Of a stretch of DNA of 64,000 bases, positions 25,612 to 35,173 are shown one piece after another (the first letter of the stretch is position 1; every line of letters starts with the position of its first letter). The position numbers and the translations under genes are program-made. The DNA lies in NCBI RefSeq assembly GCF_017814915.1, contig NZ_JAGIPZ010000013.1, positions 1 to 64,000 of the forward strand, written 5' to 3'. The notes beneath the pieces are model-generated. The model was not told the origin of the DNA, searched no databases, and saw only the letters and a list, made by a program, of their open reading frames with translations. Source of the DNA: Herbaspirillum sp. LeCh32-8 (GTDB taxonomy: Bacteria > Pseudomonadota > Gammaproteobacteria > Burkholderiales > Burkholderiaceae_D).

Positions 25612-25927
25612 GCTGACTGAGGGTCGCAGCCTGCTGCGGCCTAGCGACACTGCTGCAATGGCGCGCATCTTGCGCGCCATTTTTTCATCCACTCCCCTCG
25701 CCCCTCCCGCTCATTACTCGCAAAATCGGACGGCTGAAATTCGAATTGCACGAGTAATGCGCCGCCGCAAAGCTCTTTATACTCACAATCGGCCAAAAGA
25801 ATGGCATGATGCAACGCACCCGATGGGCTCGCCGCCCGCGCCCATCGCGCATCAGCCGGCCCGTGCATGCTTGCGAAACCATTTCGGGCTAAGCCATTCA
25901 AACCGCAACAATAAGATTCCGCCCGCT
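25612..25927. other. purB-cytochrome b561 spacer with terminator and nested palindromes
   Basis: It holds an intrinsic terminator for purB (AATGGCGCG/CGCGCCATT then TTTTT, 25657-25686). CATTACTCG at 25712-25720 and CGAGTAATG at 25751-25759 form a perfect 9-base inverted repeat flanking the 10-base palindrome AATTCGAATT (25738-25747). A TATACT -10-like element lies at 25778-25783. The dyad is a candidate operator for the downstream b561-yceI genes. Confidence 0.6.
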
Positions 25928-26452
25928 ATGGATCGCTACACCAAACCTGCCGTGCTGCTGCACTGGCTGATCGCCCTGCTGATCATCTCCGCCTTCGGCC
26001 TCGGCTTGACCATGGTCAATATCCCGGGCCTGACGCCGACCAAGCTCAAATACTTTTCCTGGCACAAATGGATAGGCGTGACCGTACTGGCGCTGGCCTG
26101 CGTGCGCCTGCTCTGGCGCCTCACGCACAAGGCGCCGGCCTATCCCTTGCACATGCCGCAATGGCAGCAGGCTGCCGCACACGGGCTGCACCTGGGCCTG
26201 TATGCGCTGATGTTCGCCATTCCCGTTTCCGGCTATTTCTACAGCCTGTCGGCCGGCGTGCCGGTGGTCTACCTGGGCATCGTGCCGCTACCGGTGCTGA
26301 TGGCCCCCAACCCGGAACTCAAGCCGCTGCTCAAGGAGCTGCACTATGTGCTCAATATGGTGCTGCTGGCCGCCTTCGCGATGCACGTACTGGCGGCGCT
26401 GAAGCACCAGTTCATCGATCGCGACAATATTTTCCGGCGCATGCTGCCGTAA
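25928..26452 (+). CDS. Cytochrome b561
   Basis: 174 aa with four membrane helices. Candidate heme histidines occur in VLLHWLIALL, FSWHKWIGV, AAHGLHLGLY and AMHVLAALKHQF, the pattern of bacterial b561 (PF01292). It is probably a quinone-linked electron carrier in the inner membrane. Two YceI-family genes follow (132 and 106 base gaps), an association often seen for b561 proteins. It is distinct from the b561-like gene at 1237-1860. Confidence 0.9.
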   Translation: MDRYTKPAVLLHWLIALLIISAFGLGLTMVNIPGLTPTKLKYFSWHKWIGVTVLALACVRLLWRLTHKAPAYPLHMPQWQQAAAHGLHLGLYALMFAIPVSGYFYSLSAGVPVVYLGIVPLPVLMAPNPELKPLLKELHYVLNMVLLAAFAMHVLAALKHQFIDRDNIFRRMLP

Positions 26453-26584
26453 GCGGCGCCGTTTCAGATACGCCGCAAGCCAGCCGCCGCGGCGCGTTTC
26501 ACTCGCTTTATGTTGGTTTGTATTTCACGCAGGCTTGCCCCAAGCCACACCGTTCGTCTTAGTCTGTTTTTACCGGGACCCGAT

Positions 26585-27151
26585 ATGACACTGCGAAGCA
26601 TCCTCCACCCCACCCTCGCCGCCCTCGGCGCCGTCGCCCTGATGGCCTCCGCGCAAGCGGCGCCGCTGAAAGTCGACGCTGCCAAGAGCAGCGTCGGCGC
26701 CACCTTCAAGCAACTCAACGTGCCGGTCGACGCCAAGTTCAAGAAGTTCGCCGCCAACATCGACTTCGACGCCTCCAAGCCTGAACAAGGCAAGGCCAGC
26801 GTCGACATCGACGTCTCCAGCTTCGACCTGGGCGAAGCCGAATACAACAAGGAAGTGCAGAAGAAGGAGTGGTTCAACGCCGCGCAATTCCCCAAGGCGA
26901 CCTTCGTCGCCAGTTCCATCAAGGCCGCCGGCGCCGGCAAATATGATGTGGCAGGCAAGCTGACCATCAAGGGCAAGAGCACCGACGTCAGCTTCCCGCT
27001 GACCGTGAAGAAGGAAGGCAACACCCAGGTGTTCGACGGCACCTTGCCGATCAAGCGCCTGACCTACAACATCGGCGAAGGCGAATGGAAGGACACCGGT
27101 ATGGTGGCCGATGAGGTCAGCATCAAGTTCCACATCGTCGCAGCGCCGTAA
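26585..27151 (+). CDS. YceI-family periplasmic protein (first of two)
   Basis: 188 aa. A signal peptide ends at AQA (about 26). The mature domain is the lipocalin-like YceI fold, but it opens [18 protein letters not shown] instead of the usual IDPxHSxVxF, and lacks the first conserved His. The [10 protein letters not shown] strand and [11 protein letters not shown] loop match the YceI subgroup. YceI proteins bind polyisoprenoid/quinone-like lipids. It lies between cytochrome b561 and a second yceI, so a shared role in isoprenoid-linked redox is plausible. Confidence 0.88.
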   Translation: MTLRSILHPTLAALGAVALMASAQAAPLKVDAAKSSVGATFKQLNVPVDAKFKKFAANIDFDASKPEQGKASVDIDVSSFDLGEAEYNKEVQKKEWFNAAQFPKATFVASSIKAAGAGKYDVAGKLTIKGKSTDVSFPLTVKKEGNTQVFDGTLPIKRLTYNIGEGEWKDTGMVADEVSIKFHIVAAP

Positions 27152-27257
27152 GCATTTTCGCAATCCCACTGACAGCACAACAACATCCGCGCCCTATTGC
27201 GCCGCTCCACCGCGGCGCCCGATAAGCCGGTATTTTCTACACTCAAGGAACCGAACC

Positions 27258-27833
27258 ATGAAACTGAATCACGTCCTCGTCGCTCTGCTCGCCGCCGGCG
27301 CAGCCGTCTCCGCATCCGCCGCCGACACCTACACCATCGACCCAAGCCACACTTACCCCAGCTTCGAAGCCGACCACATGGGCGTGTCGATCTGGCGTGG
27401 CAAGTTTGACAAGAGCAGCGGCACCGTGACCCTGGACCGCGCGGCCAAGACCGGCACCATGGAAATCACCGTCGACACCTCCTCGATCGACTTCGGCCAC
27501 GCCAAGATGAACGAGCATGCCAAGAGCGCCGATATGTTCGACGTCGCCAAATTCCCGACCGCCGTGTACAAGGGCACCGCCATCAAGTTCGACGGCGACA
27601 AGCCTGCCTCGGTCGAAGGCACCCTGACCCTGCACGGCGTGACCAAGCCGGTGACCCTGACCATCAACAAGTTCAATTGCATCCAGCACCCGATGCTCAA
27701 GCGCGAAGTGTGCGGCGGCGATGCGTCGGCTACTTTCAACCGCGCCGACTTCGGTGTGGACTACGGCGCGAAGTACGGCTTCTCGATGGAAACCAAGCTG
27801 GCCATTCAGGTCGAAGCGATCAAGACCAACTGA
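27258..27833 (+). CDS. YceI-family periplasmic protein (second of two)
   Basis: 191 aa. A signal peptide ends near ASA (21). The mature protein has the canonical opening [20 protein letters not shown] and [10 protein letters not shown], then the [16 protein letters not shown] strands. Two cysteines (FNCIQHP and REVCGGD) may form a disulfide, a feature of this subgroup. It is a paralogue of the preceding gene with a different ligand-pocket rim. Confidence 0.92.
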   Translation: MKLNHVLVALLAAGAAVSASAADTYTIDPSHTYPSFEADHMGVSIWRGKFDKSSGTVTLDRAAKTGTMEITVDTSSIDFGHAKMNEHAKSADMFDVAKFPTAVYKGTAIKFDGDKPASVEGTLTLHGVTKPVTLTINKFNCIQHPMLKREVCGGDASATFNRADFGVDYGAKYGFSMETKLAIQVEAIKTN

Positions 27834-27852
27834 TCAGCCTGTCCTGACAGCA

Positions 27853-27887
27853 AAAAGCCGATGCGATAATGCATCGGCTTTTTTTTG
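27853..27887 (+). terminator. Terminator after the yceI pair
   Basis: AAGCCGATGC/GCATCGGCTT with a six-base loop is followed by TTTTTTT. Confidence 0.9.
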
Positions 27888-28016
27888 CGTCGCTTGTTCG
27901 CGATCATTGAAGACGCCGTCGCCCGGGCGCACAATGGCTCGCATTCGTCGTTTTGCCGTTCTGCAAAACTTTTTAAAACGCGCTACTCTAGCGCTGTTCC
28001 ATGAGGACCAAGTAGC

Positions 28017-28652
28017 ATGTCGATAGCAGACCTACGTAAAGACTACAGCCGCGCCAGTTTGTCCGAACTCGAAGCCGCCGCCGATCCGATTGATCAATTT
28101 GCAATCTGGTTCGACGAAGCGACCAAAGCACAAGTACCCGAATACAACGCGATGAGCGTTGCCACCGTCGGGGCCGATGGAAGACCGTCTTCGCGCATCG
28201 TCCTGATCAAGCAGTTTGACCAGAATGGCTTTACTTGGTTTACCAACTACGACAGCCGCAAGGGAAGGGATGTCGAATCCAACCCGTACGTAGCCTTGTT
28301 GTTCCATTGGGTAGAACTTGAACGCCAGGTTCGCATCGAAGGAAAGATCGAGCGCGTCACCAAGGAAGAAAGCGACGCGTATTTCTTCAGCCGACCGCTG
28401 GGCAGCCAGCTGGGAGCCATCGCCTCCCGCCAGAGCCAGGCAGTCTCGGACCGCGAAACACTGGAACGACAATACGAAACGACGAAGCAGCAATTCGGCG
28501 AACATCCGGTGCGCCCCGCTCATTGGGGCGGCTACCGGGTCATCCCTGATCGCATCGAATTCTGGCAAGGCCGCCCATCGCGCATGCACGACCGCGTGCT
28601 CTATACACGCACTGATAGTGGCGAATGGCAGCGGCTGCGCCTGCAGCCCTGA
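28017..28652 (+). CDS. pdxH: Pyridoxamine 5'-phosphate oxidase
   Basis: 211 aa. FMN-binding segments [20 protein letters not shown] and SRKGRD are followed by the C-terminal PLP-oxidase signature [17 protein letters not shown]. It oxidises PNP/PMP to PLP, the last step of the pathway served by pdxA at the other end of the window. The gene lies 57 bases upstream of cfa, same strand. Confidence 0.97.
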   Translation: MSIADLRKDYSRASLSELEAAADPIDQFAIWFDEATKAQVPEYNAMSVATVGADGRPSSRIVLIKQFDQNGFTWFTNYDSRKGRDVESNPYVALLFHWVELERQVRIEGKIERVTKEESDAYFFSRPLGSQLGAIASRQSQAVSDRETLERQYETTKQQFGEHPVRPAHWGGYRVIPDRIEFWQGRPSRMHDRVLYTRTDSGEWQRLRLQP

Positions 28653-28709
28653 CGAAGAAAATCTTGACAGGGCTGTTAAGCATTCACGTCACTAACGCGG
28701 AGGAAAATC

Positions 28710-29915
28710 GTGTTTTGGGAAAAGAAGCTTGACGCCTGGGTAGAAAATATTCGCAACGCATCTGCACTGCCGCTGCGGCTGGTACTGTGGAACGGACAGC
28801 AATACGACTTCAGCACGGGTTCGCCCGAAGTCACGCTGAAAGTGCCGCAGGCATCGGCCATCACCTCGCTGCTCAATCCTTCGCTGGCCAATCTGGGCGA
28901 GGCCTATGTGGAAGGCAAGATCGAGGTGGAAGGCGCGGTCAAGAACATCATCAAGGTGGCCAACGGGCTGGCCGCCAACACGCTCAAGGCCGAAGGCAAG
29001 CTCGGTCGCATCGTGCGCAGCGTGACGCACACCAAGAAGAAGGACGCGGAGGCGATCCAGTATCACTACGACGTCTCCAACGACTTCTACAAGCTATTCC
29101 TCGACGAGAACATGGTGTACTCCTGCGCCTATTTCGAGAACGGCGACGAAGACCTGGTCAGCGCGCAAATCAAGAAGATCGATCACATCCTCGACAAGAT
29201 CCAGCTCAAGCCCGGCCAGACCCTGCTCGACATCGGCTGCGGCTGGGGCGCGCTGGTGCTGCGCGCGGCCCAGAAGTACGGCGCCAAATGCGTCGGCGTC
29301 ACCCTGTCGCAGAACCAGTACGCACTGGCGCGCGAGCGCGTCGAGCGCGCCGGGCTGTCCGACCGGATCGAGATCCGCCTGCAGGATTACCGCGACGTCA
29401 CCGGCACCTTCGACCGCATCACCAGCGTGGGCATGTTCGAGCATGTCGGCATCAAGAACCTGCCCGGCTACTTCCGCCAGATCAACAAGTTGCTGGCCGA
29501 TGACGGCATGGTGATGAACCACGGCATCACCAGCACCGACATCGACAACGGCGAGTCGCCTTATGGCGCCGGCGAGTTCATCGACAAGTACGTGTTCCCC
29601 GCCGGCGAGCTGCCGCATATCAGCATGGTGTTGAAGACCATGCAGGAAGGTGGCCTGGAAGCCTTCGACGTGGAAAACCTGCGCCGTCACTACGCCAAGA
29701 CTTGTGGCATGTGGGCCGATAATTTCGAAGCAAATACCGAAGCCATTCGTAAAGTCACCGACGAAAAGCATTACCGCATCTGGCGCGTCTATCTCGCCGG
29801 CAGCTCCTACGGCTTCGAGCGCGACTGGATCTCGCTGTACCAGGTGGTGTGCACCAAGGCCGACACCAGCGCCCAGACGTTGCCGTGGTCGCGCAACTAC
29901 GTCTATAACAAATAA
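28710..29915 (+). CDS. cfa: Cyclopropane-fatty-acyl-phospholipid synthase
   Basis: 401 aa with a GTG start at 28710 preceded by GGAGG at a good distance. The SAM-binding motif LDIGCGWGALVLRAA, the YSCAYF element and the bicarbonate-site region around FEHVGIKNLPGYF are clear. It methylenates unsaturated acyl chains of membrane phospholipids, usually in stationary phase or under acid stress. It ends at a bidirectional terminator shared with msrA. Confidence 0.96.
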   Translation: MFWEKKLDAWVENIRNASALPLRLVLWNGQQYDFSTGSPEVTLKVPQASAITSLLNPSLANLGEAYVEGKIEVEGAVKNIIKVANGLAANTLKAEGKLGRIVRSVTHTKKKDAEAIQYHYDVSNDFYKLFLDENMVYSCAYFENGDEDLVSAQIKKIDHILDKIQLKPGQTLLDIGCGWGALVLRAAQKYGAKCVGVTLSQNQYALARERVERAGLSDRIEIRLQDYRDVTGTFDRITSVGMFEHVGIKNLPGYFRQINKLLADDGMVMNHGITSTDIDNGESPYGAGEFIDKYVFPAGELPHISMVLKTMQEGGLEAFDVENLRRHYAKTCGMWADNFEANTEAIRKVTDEKHYRIWRVYLAGSSYGFERDWISLYQVVCTKADTSAQTLPWSRNYVYNK

Positions 29916-29986
29916 GGTTCTTTCCGCTGGTCGCCGGGCATGCATCGGTGTATCGATGATGTCCGCTGAGCCGGAATCTGTAGATA

Positions 29987-30024
29987 AAAAAACGGGCATG
30001 CGGCTTGGCCGATGCCCGTTTTCT
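29987..30024. terminator. Bidirectional terminator between cfa and msrA
   Basis: AACGGGCAT/ATGCCCGTT with an inner CGGC/GCCG stem and one bulged G. It is flanked by an A-run and TTTT. Confidence 0.85.
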
Positions 30025-30047
30025 GTTGACTGCCTGGTGCTTCTTTC

Positions 30048-30581
30048 TTATTGCGCCTTGCTCTTCTGCGCAAACACCTCTCGGAATTTGGCGAGCTTGG
30101 GCGCCACCACGAACGCGCAGTAACCCTGGAAGGGATGCTGCTGGAAATAGTTCTGGTGGTAGTCCTCGGCCTTGAAGTACGGTTGCGGCGCACTCAGCTC
30201 GGTAACAATGGGCGCATCCCATACCAGCGCCATCTCGGCGATGATGTGCTTGGCCGTGTCCTGCTGCTGCGCGTCCTGGTAGTAGATGACCGAGCGGTAT
30301 TGCGTACCGACGTCGTTGCCCTGTCGATTCAAGGTGGTGGGATCGTGGATCGTGAAGAAGATCTCCAGGATCTCGCGATAGCTGATCTGCTGCGGGTCGA
30401 AATGCAGCTTGACCACCTCGGCGTGGCCGGTCTGGCCGCCGCACACCTGTTCATAACTGGGATTGGCAATCGCGCCGCCGGTGTAACCCGACTCCACCGC
30501 CTCCACCCCTTTGACTTGCTGGTAGACGGCTTCCAGGCACCAAAAACATCCGCCGCCCAACACTGCGATTTCGCTAGCCAT
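30048..30581 (-). CDS. msrA: Peptide-methionine (S)-S-oxide reductase
   Basis: 177 aa. The active-site GGGCFWCLE contains the catalytic Cys12, followed by SGYTGG and YEQVCGGQTGHAEVV. It repairs methionine-S-sulfoxide in proteins. I chose the ATG at 30581 because GGGGG precedes it at RBS distance; ATGs upstream would add 8 or 33 residues. No fused MsrB domain. Confidence 0.96.
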   Translation of the reverse strand: MASEIAVLGGGCFWCLEAVYQQVKGVEAVESGYTGGAIANPSYEQVCGGQTGHAEVVKLHFDPQQISYREILEIFFTIHDPTTLNRQGNDVGTQYRSVIYYQDAQQQDTAKHIIAEMALVWDAPIVTELSAPQPYFKAEDYHQNYFQQHPFQGYCAFVVAPKLAKFREVFAQKSKAQ

Positions 30582-30773
30582 TTCGGCCCCCTTTTTCAGT
30601 TGCATTGCATGAAACTCTAACGCAAAACGGTACGTCCCGTCCGAAGGATGTTGACGCACACCAACATGGCGCATCGACAAGCCGGCGGCAGGAGTGGCCG
30701 CGATCCGCTATCATGTTGGTTTGTGGCCGGCCTCGCCGCCGCGCCTCCATCCCGGATCAAACCCATATTCCCG

Positions 30774-31283
30774 ATGCACACACGCTATCCGCGCGCCGAA
30801 TCGCGCGAATTCGACGCCGCTCATTTCCGCCAGGCCCTGTCCCAGTTCGCCACCGGCGTCACTGTGATCACCACGCGCCTGTCCGACGGCACCCTGCTCG
30901 GCCTGACCGCCAGTTCATTCAACTCGGTCTCGCTGGATCCGCCGCTGGTGTTGTGGAGCCTGGGCACCAAGGCCAACAGCCTGCCCGTGTTCTCCGGCAA
31001 CTCGCACTACGTGATCAACATCCTTGGCGCCGAGCAGGCGCACGTGGCGCAGCAGTTCGCCAGCAGGAAGGAAAACCGCTTCGAGGGCATCCCCTACACC
31101 CTATCGCGCACCGGACAACCCGTGCTGGATGGCGTCTCGGCCTGGTTCGAATGCCATAACCGCAGCCAATATCCGGAGGGGGATCACGTCATCTTCGTAG
31201 GTGAGGTCGAACACTGCGAAGTCAATCCGCAGGCGGCGCTGGTGTTTCACAACGGGCAATTTATCAAGACCGGCGAAATCTGA
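30774..31283 (+). CDS. Flavin reductase family protein
   Basis: 169 aa. A split-barrel FMN-binding domain: ALSQFATGVTVITTR, TASSFNSVSLDPPLV and HVIFVGEVE. This is the HpaC-like flavin reductase fold, usually supplying reduced flavin to a monooxygenase. No monooxygenase partner is nearby. The start at 30774 gives the conserved length; the frame is open upstream but lacks an RBS. Confidence 0.9.
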   Translation: MHTRYPRAESREFDAAHFRQALSQFATGVTVITTRLSDGTLLGLTASSFNSVSLDPPLVLWSLGTKANSLPVFSGNSHYVINILGAEQAHVAQQFASRKENRFEGIPYTLSRTGQPVLDGVSAWFECHNRSQYPEGDHVIFVGEVEHCEVNPQAALVFHNGQFIKTGEI

Positions 31284-31323
31284 TCGCCCCGCGACGGCTA
31301 ACATCGCCAGTGATGCTGCAAAT

Positions 31324-31350
31324 AAAAAAGCGCCCGAAGGCGCTTTTTTA
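31324..31350. terminator. Bidirectional terminator between flavin reductase and ompW
   Basis: AAAAAGCGCC-CGAA-GGCGCTTTTT: tetraloop hairpin with U-runs on both strands. Confidence 0.9.
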
Positions 31351-31367
31351 TTTTCTACGCGTTCAGC

Positions 31368-32102
31368 TTAGAACTTGTAGCCGACGGACAGGAAGCTCAC
31401 GATCGGATCCAGCGTGATGGTGGTCTTGTAACGCTGTGCACCCAACGCGGCTGCGGCGCCTGCCGGCTGGGCAGTGATGTCGGCATCGGTCTTCAGCGGG
31501 ATGTAGGAAACCGACAAGCTCATCGACCAACGATCATTGAAGTTGTAGGTGGCGCCCAGGTTCAGAACCGGCGACCAGGACGAGCTCAGCGACGCGGTTG
31601 CGGTGCCGTTACCCAGCGCTGCGGAATTCTGGAAAGCCTGCGACAGGGAAACGTCCGAGTACCACACATAGGTCACACCAGCGCCCAGGAACGGACGGAA
31701 CTTGTCGTTGGCGCCGCCGAAGTAGTATTTGGCAACCAGCGCCGGGCTCCATTGCTTGGCCTTGCCCAGCTCGCCCAGAGCGGCCAGGTCACCGGTGCCC
31801 TTGAGCTTGAACTCCGGCGGAATGCCCAGGTCGGCGGTCAGCGCGAAGTTATCGGTGAAGAAGTGGGTGAAGGCGATACCAACGGTGTCAGCGGTGCTCA
31901 CGCTGGAAGTGCGGTTCGGATAGAAGCCGGCGCCAGGGCCGTTCAGCTTGCTCAGGCCGGAGCTGGAATCCTGAGGCGCCAGGTGGAACCAGCCCAGGTT
32001 CACAATGTTGCTGCCAGCCTGCTGCGCCATGGCCGGAGCGGCGCATGCTGCCATCACGGACAACGCGGCGATTTTAGGCAAAAGGGAAAATTGTTTCTGC
32101 AT
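31368..32102 (-). CDS. ompW: OmpW-family outer-membrane protein
   Basis: 244 aa. A signal peptide ends at AMAQ (about 27). The mature protein opens NIVNLGWFHLAP and shows FTHFFTDNFALTADLGIPPEF and KYYFGG, matching the eight-stranded OmpW barrel, and ends in aromatic VGYKF as expected for BAM substrates. OmpW proteins form hydrophobic channels for small molecules. The start at 32102 is preferred over one four codons upstream. Confidence 0.92.
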   Translation of the reverse strand: MQKQFSLLPKIAALSVMAACAAPAMAQQAGSNIVNLGWFHLAPQDSSSGLSKLNGPGAGFYPNRTSSVSTADTVGIAFTHFFTDNFALTADLGIPPEFKLKGTGDLAALGELGKAKQWSPALVAKYYFGGANDKFRPFLGAGVTYVWYSDVSLSQAFQNSAALGNGTATASLSSSWSPVLNLGATYNFNDRWSMSLSVSYIPLKTDADITAQPAGAAAALGAQRYKTTITLDPIVSFLSVGYKF

Positions 32103-32407
32103 TTCTGTCTCCAAGAGTTAAGGGCATTCTTGCCCTGATTTTTATTCCCGCAGGCTGGCGTCGGCGGGCTGTTTCCCAACGGCTGATTTACCGTTTTTCA
32201 TTTTTTTGCGTAACTCAGGGTAACTGATACACCCCTGGCACTTACATCCGTCAATCAAAAAGAACGCGCGTGCTATTCTTGGAAGATACTATGCCAGCTT
32301 TGTGACAATTTGTATAGAAGATGTCAGGAGCTGTCTTGTTTTGACAACCGGCAACTGACCGCAAAGTCAGTACCGGCGCAGACAGCAGAGTTTCGGTAGT
32401 GAGGAGA
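32103..32407. other. ompW promoter region and putative terminator of the pur/tsaC unit
   Basis: About 300 bases, AT-rich near ompW. ACTGAC-CGCAAA-GTCAGT (32354-32371) with outer CCGG pairs forms a stem-loop just downstream of the minus-strand tsaC stop, a plausible terminator with a weak U-tract. No gene-like frame is present. Confidence 0.5.
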
Positions 32408-33454
32408 TCAGCGGCCCAGCCGCTCCAGGATACCTTGCGAATCAAAGGCGGCGCGGCGCAGACGATCGTTCACGCCCTGCCATTGCGCCGTCAGCGGCAA
32501 GGCCTCCACCACGATGATGTCGCAACCGGCATGGTCCATGTCGCGCAATGCGGCGTAGAGATCGTGCGCATAGGCATCCGCCTCTTGCGGCATGGCTTGC
32601 GTCACCGCCACGCGATGCGCATCCCCTGTGCGGGAAATCAGGGCAACCTTCTTCCCTGCGTCGGCCAGTTTTGCCAGCACTGCGGCCAGCTCGTCGGGCT
32701 GCACCTGCACCACCGGAGTGTGCGGCGCATAGTGCGCATCCAGCGTGCCCGAGGCGCGCGGCGCGGCGGCGTCGGGCGCAGCCGGCATTACGCCCAGCAC
32801 GGCGGCGATCTGGTCGGCGCTGATGTGGCCGGGACGCAGCAGCACCGGCCCATGGGTATCGATGCGGGACAGATCGACAATGGTCGACTCAATGCCGACA
32901 TCGCTCTGCCCACCGTCCAGCACGTAATCCACCAAGCCGTCTTCATCGTCGCCGAATTCTTCGCGCACGTGGGCTGCAGTCGTCGGGCTGACATGGCCGA
33001 ACTTGTTGGCCGACGGGCCTGCGATGCCGCCCTTGCCGCCACGGAATTCACGCAGCAGCGCTTGCGCCACCGGGTGCGAAGGACAACGCAGGCCCACCGA
33101 ATCTTGGCCGCCGGCCACGGCGTCGGGAATATGCGGCGCGCGCTTCAGAATCAACGTCAACGGCCCCGGCCAGAACGAGGCGATCAGACGGCGCGCCTCC
33201 ACCGGCACCGATGCCGCCCAGTAAGCGATATCGGCCTCGGGCGAGACGTGCACGATCACCGGATGGTTGGCGGGACGGCCCTTGGCGGCGTAGATAGCGG
33301 CAATCGCAGCCGGGTCTTCGGCGTCGCCGCCCAGGCCGTAGACGGTCTCCGTCGGGAACGCCACCAGTTTGCCCTGCTCCAGCTTGCGGGCAGCCAGCAT
33401 GACGGCTGCGGCATCGATGCCGCGTTCGGTGGGGGCTTGCTTGTCGTCGCTCAT
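32408..33454 (-). CDS. tsaC: L-threonylcarbamoyladenylate synthase (Sua5 type)
   Basis: 348 aa. An N-terminal YrdC domain (FPTETVYGLGGDA, KGRPANHPVIVHV, SANKFGHVSPT) is joined to a C-terminal Sua5 domain beginning around ASGTLDAHYAPHTPV. The two-domain length marks Sua5 rather than short TsaC. It makes threonylcarbamoyl-AMP for t6A37 of ANN-decoding tRNAs. It is 22 bases downstream of purK, last gene of the run. Confidence 0.94.
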   Translation of the reverse strand: MSDDKQAPTERGIDAAAVMLAARKLEQGKLVAFPTETVYGLGGDAEDPAAIAAIYAAKGRPANHPVIVHVSPEADIAYWAASVPVEARRLIASFWPGPLTLILKRAPHIPDAVAGGQDSVGLRCPSHPVAQALLREFRGGKGGIAGPSANKFGHVSPTTAAHVREEFGDDEDGLVDYVLDGGQSDVGIESTIVDLSRIDTHGPVLLRPGHISADQIAAVLGVMPAAPDAAAPRASGTLDAHYAPHTPVVQVQPDELAAVLAKLADAGKKVALISRTGDAHRVAVTQAMPQEADAYAHDLYAALRDMDHAGCDIIVVEALPLTAQWQGVNDRLRRAAFDSQGILERLGR

Positions 33455-33476
33455 CGCCGTGTCCTGCAATCCAAAA

Positions 33477-34676
33477 TCAAACTGCGATGCCGAGGATGGC
33501 GCAGGCGGAAGCCAGCTGCTGTTGCGCATCGTCGATGGTGGCGCCGGTGAAGGTCACGTGGCCCATCTTGCGGCCGCGACGCGCCTCGGCCTTGCCGTAC
33601 AGGTGCAGGTGCGCGCCGGGCAGCGCCAGCACTTTTTCCCACGCCGGTTCGCGCACAGTCTCGCCGTCGTACCAGACGTCGCCCAGGATGTTCAACATCA
33701 CTGCCGGCGAATGCTGGCGTGCGTCTCCCAGCGGCAGGCGGGCCATGGCGCGCGCCTGCTGCTCGAACTGGCTGGCGACGCAGGCGTCGATGGTGTAGTG
33801 GCCGCTGTTGTGCGGACGCGGCGCCATTTCGTTGACTACCAGCGAACCGTCCTGCAGCACGAAGAATTCAATGCACAGCACGCCCACGTACTGCATCGCG
33901 CCAATGATCTGCAGCGCCGCCTGTTGCGCGCGCTCGGCGGCTTCGGGCTTAATGTTGGGACCGGGCACGGTAGTGGTGAACAGGATGCCGTCGCGATGCA
34001 CGTTCTCTGCGATCGGGTAGACCACGGCCTGACCGTCGTCGCCGCGCGCCACCAGCACCGAGACCTCGTAGGCCAGCGGCAGCATCTTTTCCAGCACGCA
34101 GGTCACGCCCTTCATGTCCTTGAAGGCGGCGCGCACTTCATCCTGCGTGCGCACGCGGACTTGTCCCTTGCCGTCGTAACCCATGCGGGCGGTCTTCAGG
34201 ATGCCAGGCAGCAGATCGTCGCCGATGGCGGCGATGTCGGCTTCGGTCTGGATCACACGGTGCGGCGCCGGCAGCACGCCGGAACGCGTCCCGCATTCGG
34301 TGAAGAAGGCCTTCTCGGCCGTGCGGTCCTGCGCGATCGACACGCCCGAGGCGGCCGGCGCCACGAAGGTCTGGCCGGCCAACGCGGCCAGGCTTTGCGC
34401 CGACACGTTCTCGAACTCGGTGGTCACCGCAGCGCACAGCGCGCCCAGTTCCGCCAGCGCCTTGGCGTCGTCATACGGCGCGGCCAGCAGGCGATCGGCC
34501 ACCTGCCCGGCAGGGCAGTCGGCATCCGCTTCCAGCACGGCGACCTTGAAGCCCATGCTTTGCGCGGCGTGGGCGAACATGCGGCCGAGCTGGCCGCCGC
34601 CCATCACGCCCAGCCAGGTGGCAGGCGTGGTCGAGGGAATGGCGAAAGGCTGTTTCTTCACGGACTGCTGGGTCAT
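33477..34676 (-). CDS. purK: 5-(carboxyamino)imidazole ribonucleotide synthase
   Basis: 399 aa, ATP-grasp enzyme. It opens [16 protein letters not shown] and has YDGKGQVRV, the [15 protein letters not shown] strand and [17 protein letters not shown]. It converts AIR, ATP and bicarbonate to N5-CAIR. Its start overlaps the purE stop by four bases, so the pair that channels N5-CAIR is translationally coupled. Confidence 0.97.
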   Translation of the reverse strand: MTQQSVKKQPFAIPSTTPATWLGVMGGGQLGRMFAHAAQSMGFKVAVLEADADCPAGQVADRLLAAPYDDAKALAELGALCAAVTTEFENVSAQSLAALAGQTFVAPAASGVSIAQDRTAEKAFFTECGTRSGVLPAPHRVIQTEADIAAIGDDLLPGILKTARMGYDGKGQVRVRTQDEVRAAFKDMKGVTCVLEKMLPLAYEVSVLVARGDDGQAVVYPIAENVHRDGILFTTTVPGPNIKPEAAERAQQAALQIIGAMQYVGVLCIEFFVLQDGSLVVNEMAPRPHNSGHYTIDACVASQFEQQARAMARLPLGDARQHSPAVMLNILGDVWYDGETVREPAWEKVLALPGAHLHLYGKAEARRGRKMGHVTFTGATIDDAQQQLASACAILGIAV

Positions 34677-35170
34677 ACAGGCAACTTCATATCGAGAGCG
34701 ACTTGCGTCTGGGTCTTGCGGAATGCGTCGAGCTTGACGGCCAGCGCATCGTCGGTGGTCGCCAGGATAGCGATGGCCGACAGCGCCGCGTTGGCGGCGC
34801 CGGCCTCGCCGATGGCATAGGTGGCCACCGGAATGCCCTTGGGCATCTGCACGATGGACAGCAGCGAATCTTCGCCGCGCAGGTACTTGGACGGCACCGG
34901 CACACCCAGCACCGGCACGATGGTCTTGGCCGCCACCATGCCCGGCAGGTGGGCGGCGCCGCCGGCGCCGGCAATGATCGCGCGCAAGCCACGCTCGCGC
35001 GCGGTCTCGGCGTAGTCGAACATCTGGTCAGGCATGCGGTGTGCGGAAATCACCTGCGCCTCGAAGGGGACGCCGAAGTCATTCAGGATGGACACGGCGT
35101 TCTGCATCACGTCCCAGTCCGAGGACGAGCCCATGATGACGCCGACCAGCGGCTTGATGGCGTTGCTCAT
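34673..35170 (-). CDS. purE: 5-(carboxyamino)imidazole ribonucleotide mutase
   Basis: 165 aa. [16 protein letters not shown] and the SAHRMPDQM and [15 protein letters not shown] motifs are diagnostic of class I PurE, which isomerises N5-CAIR to CAIR. It follows purC with three bases between and overlaps purK. Confidence 0.97.
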   Translation of the reverse strand: MSNAIKPLVGVIMGSSSDWDVMQNAVSILNDFGVPFEAQVISAHRMPDQMFDYAETARERGLRAIIAGAGGAAHLPGMVAAKTIVPVLGVPVPSKYLRGEDSLLSIVQMPKGIPVATYAIGEAGAANAALSAIAILATTDDALAVKLDAFRKTQTQVALDMKLPV

Positions 35171-35173
35171 GGC

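Noticed and set aside
32200-32280. FNR/Anr box upstream of ompW
   Set aside because: TTGATTGACGG has one half-site (TTGAT) but no ATCAA at the required distance.
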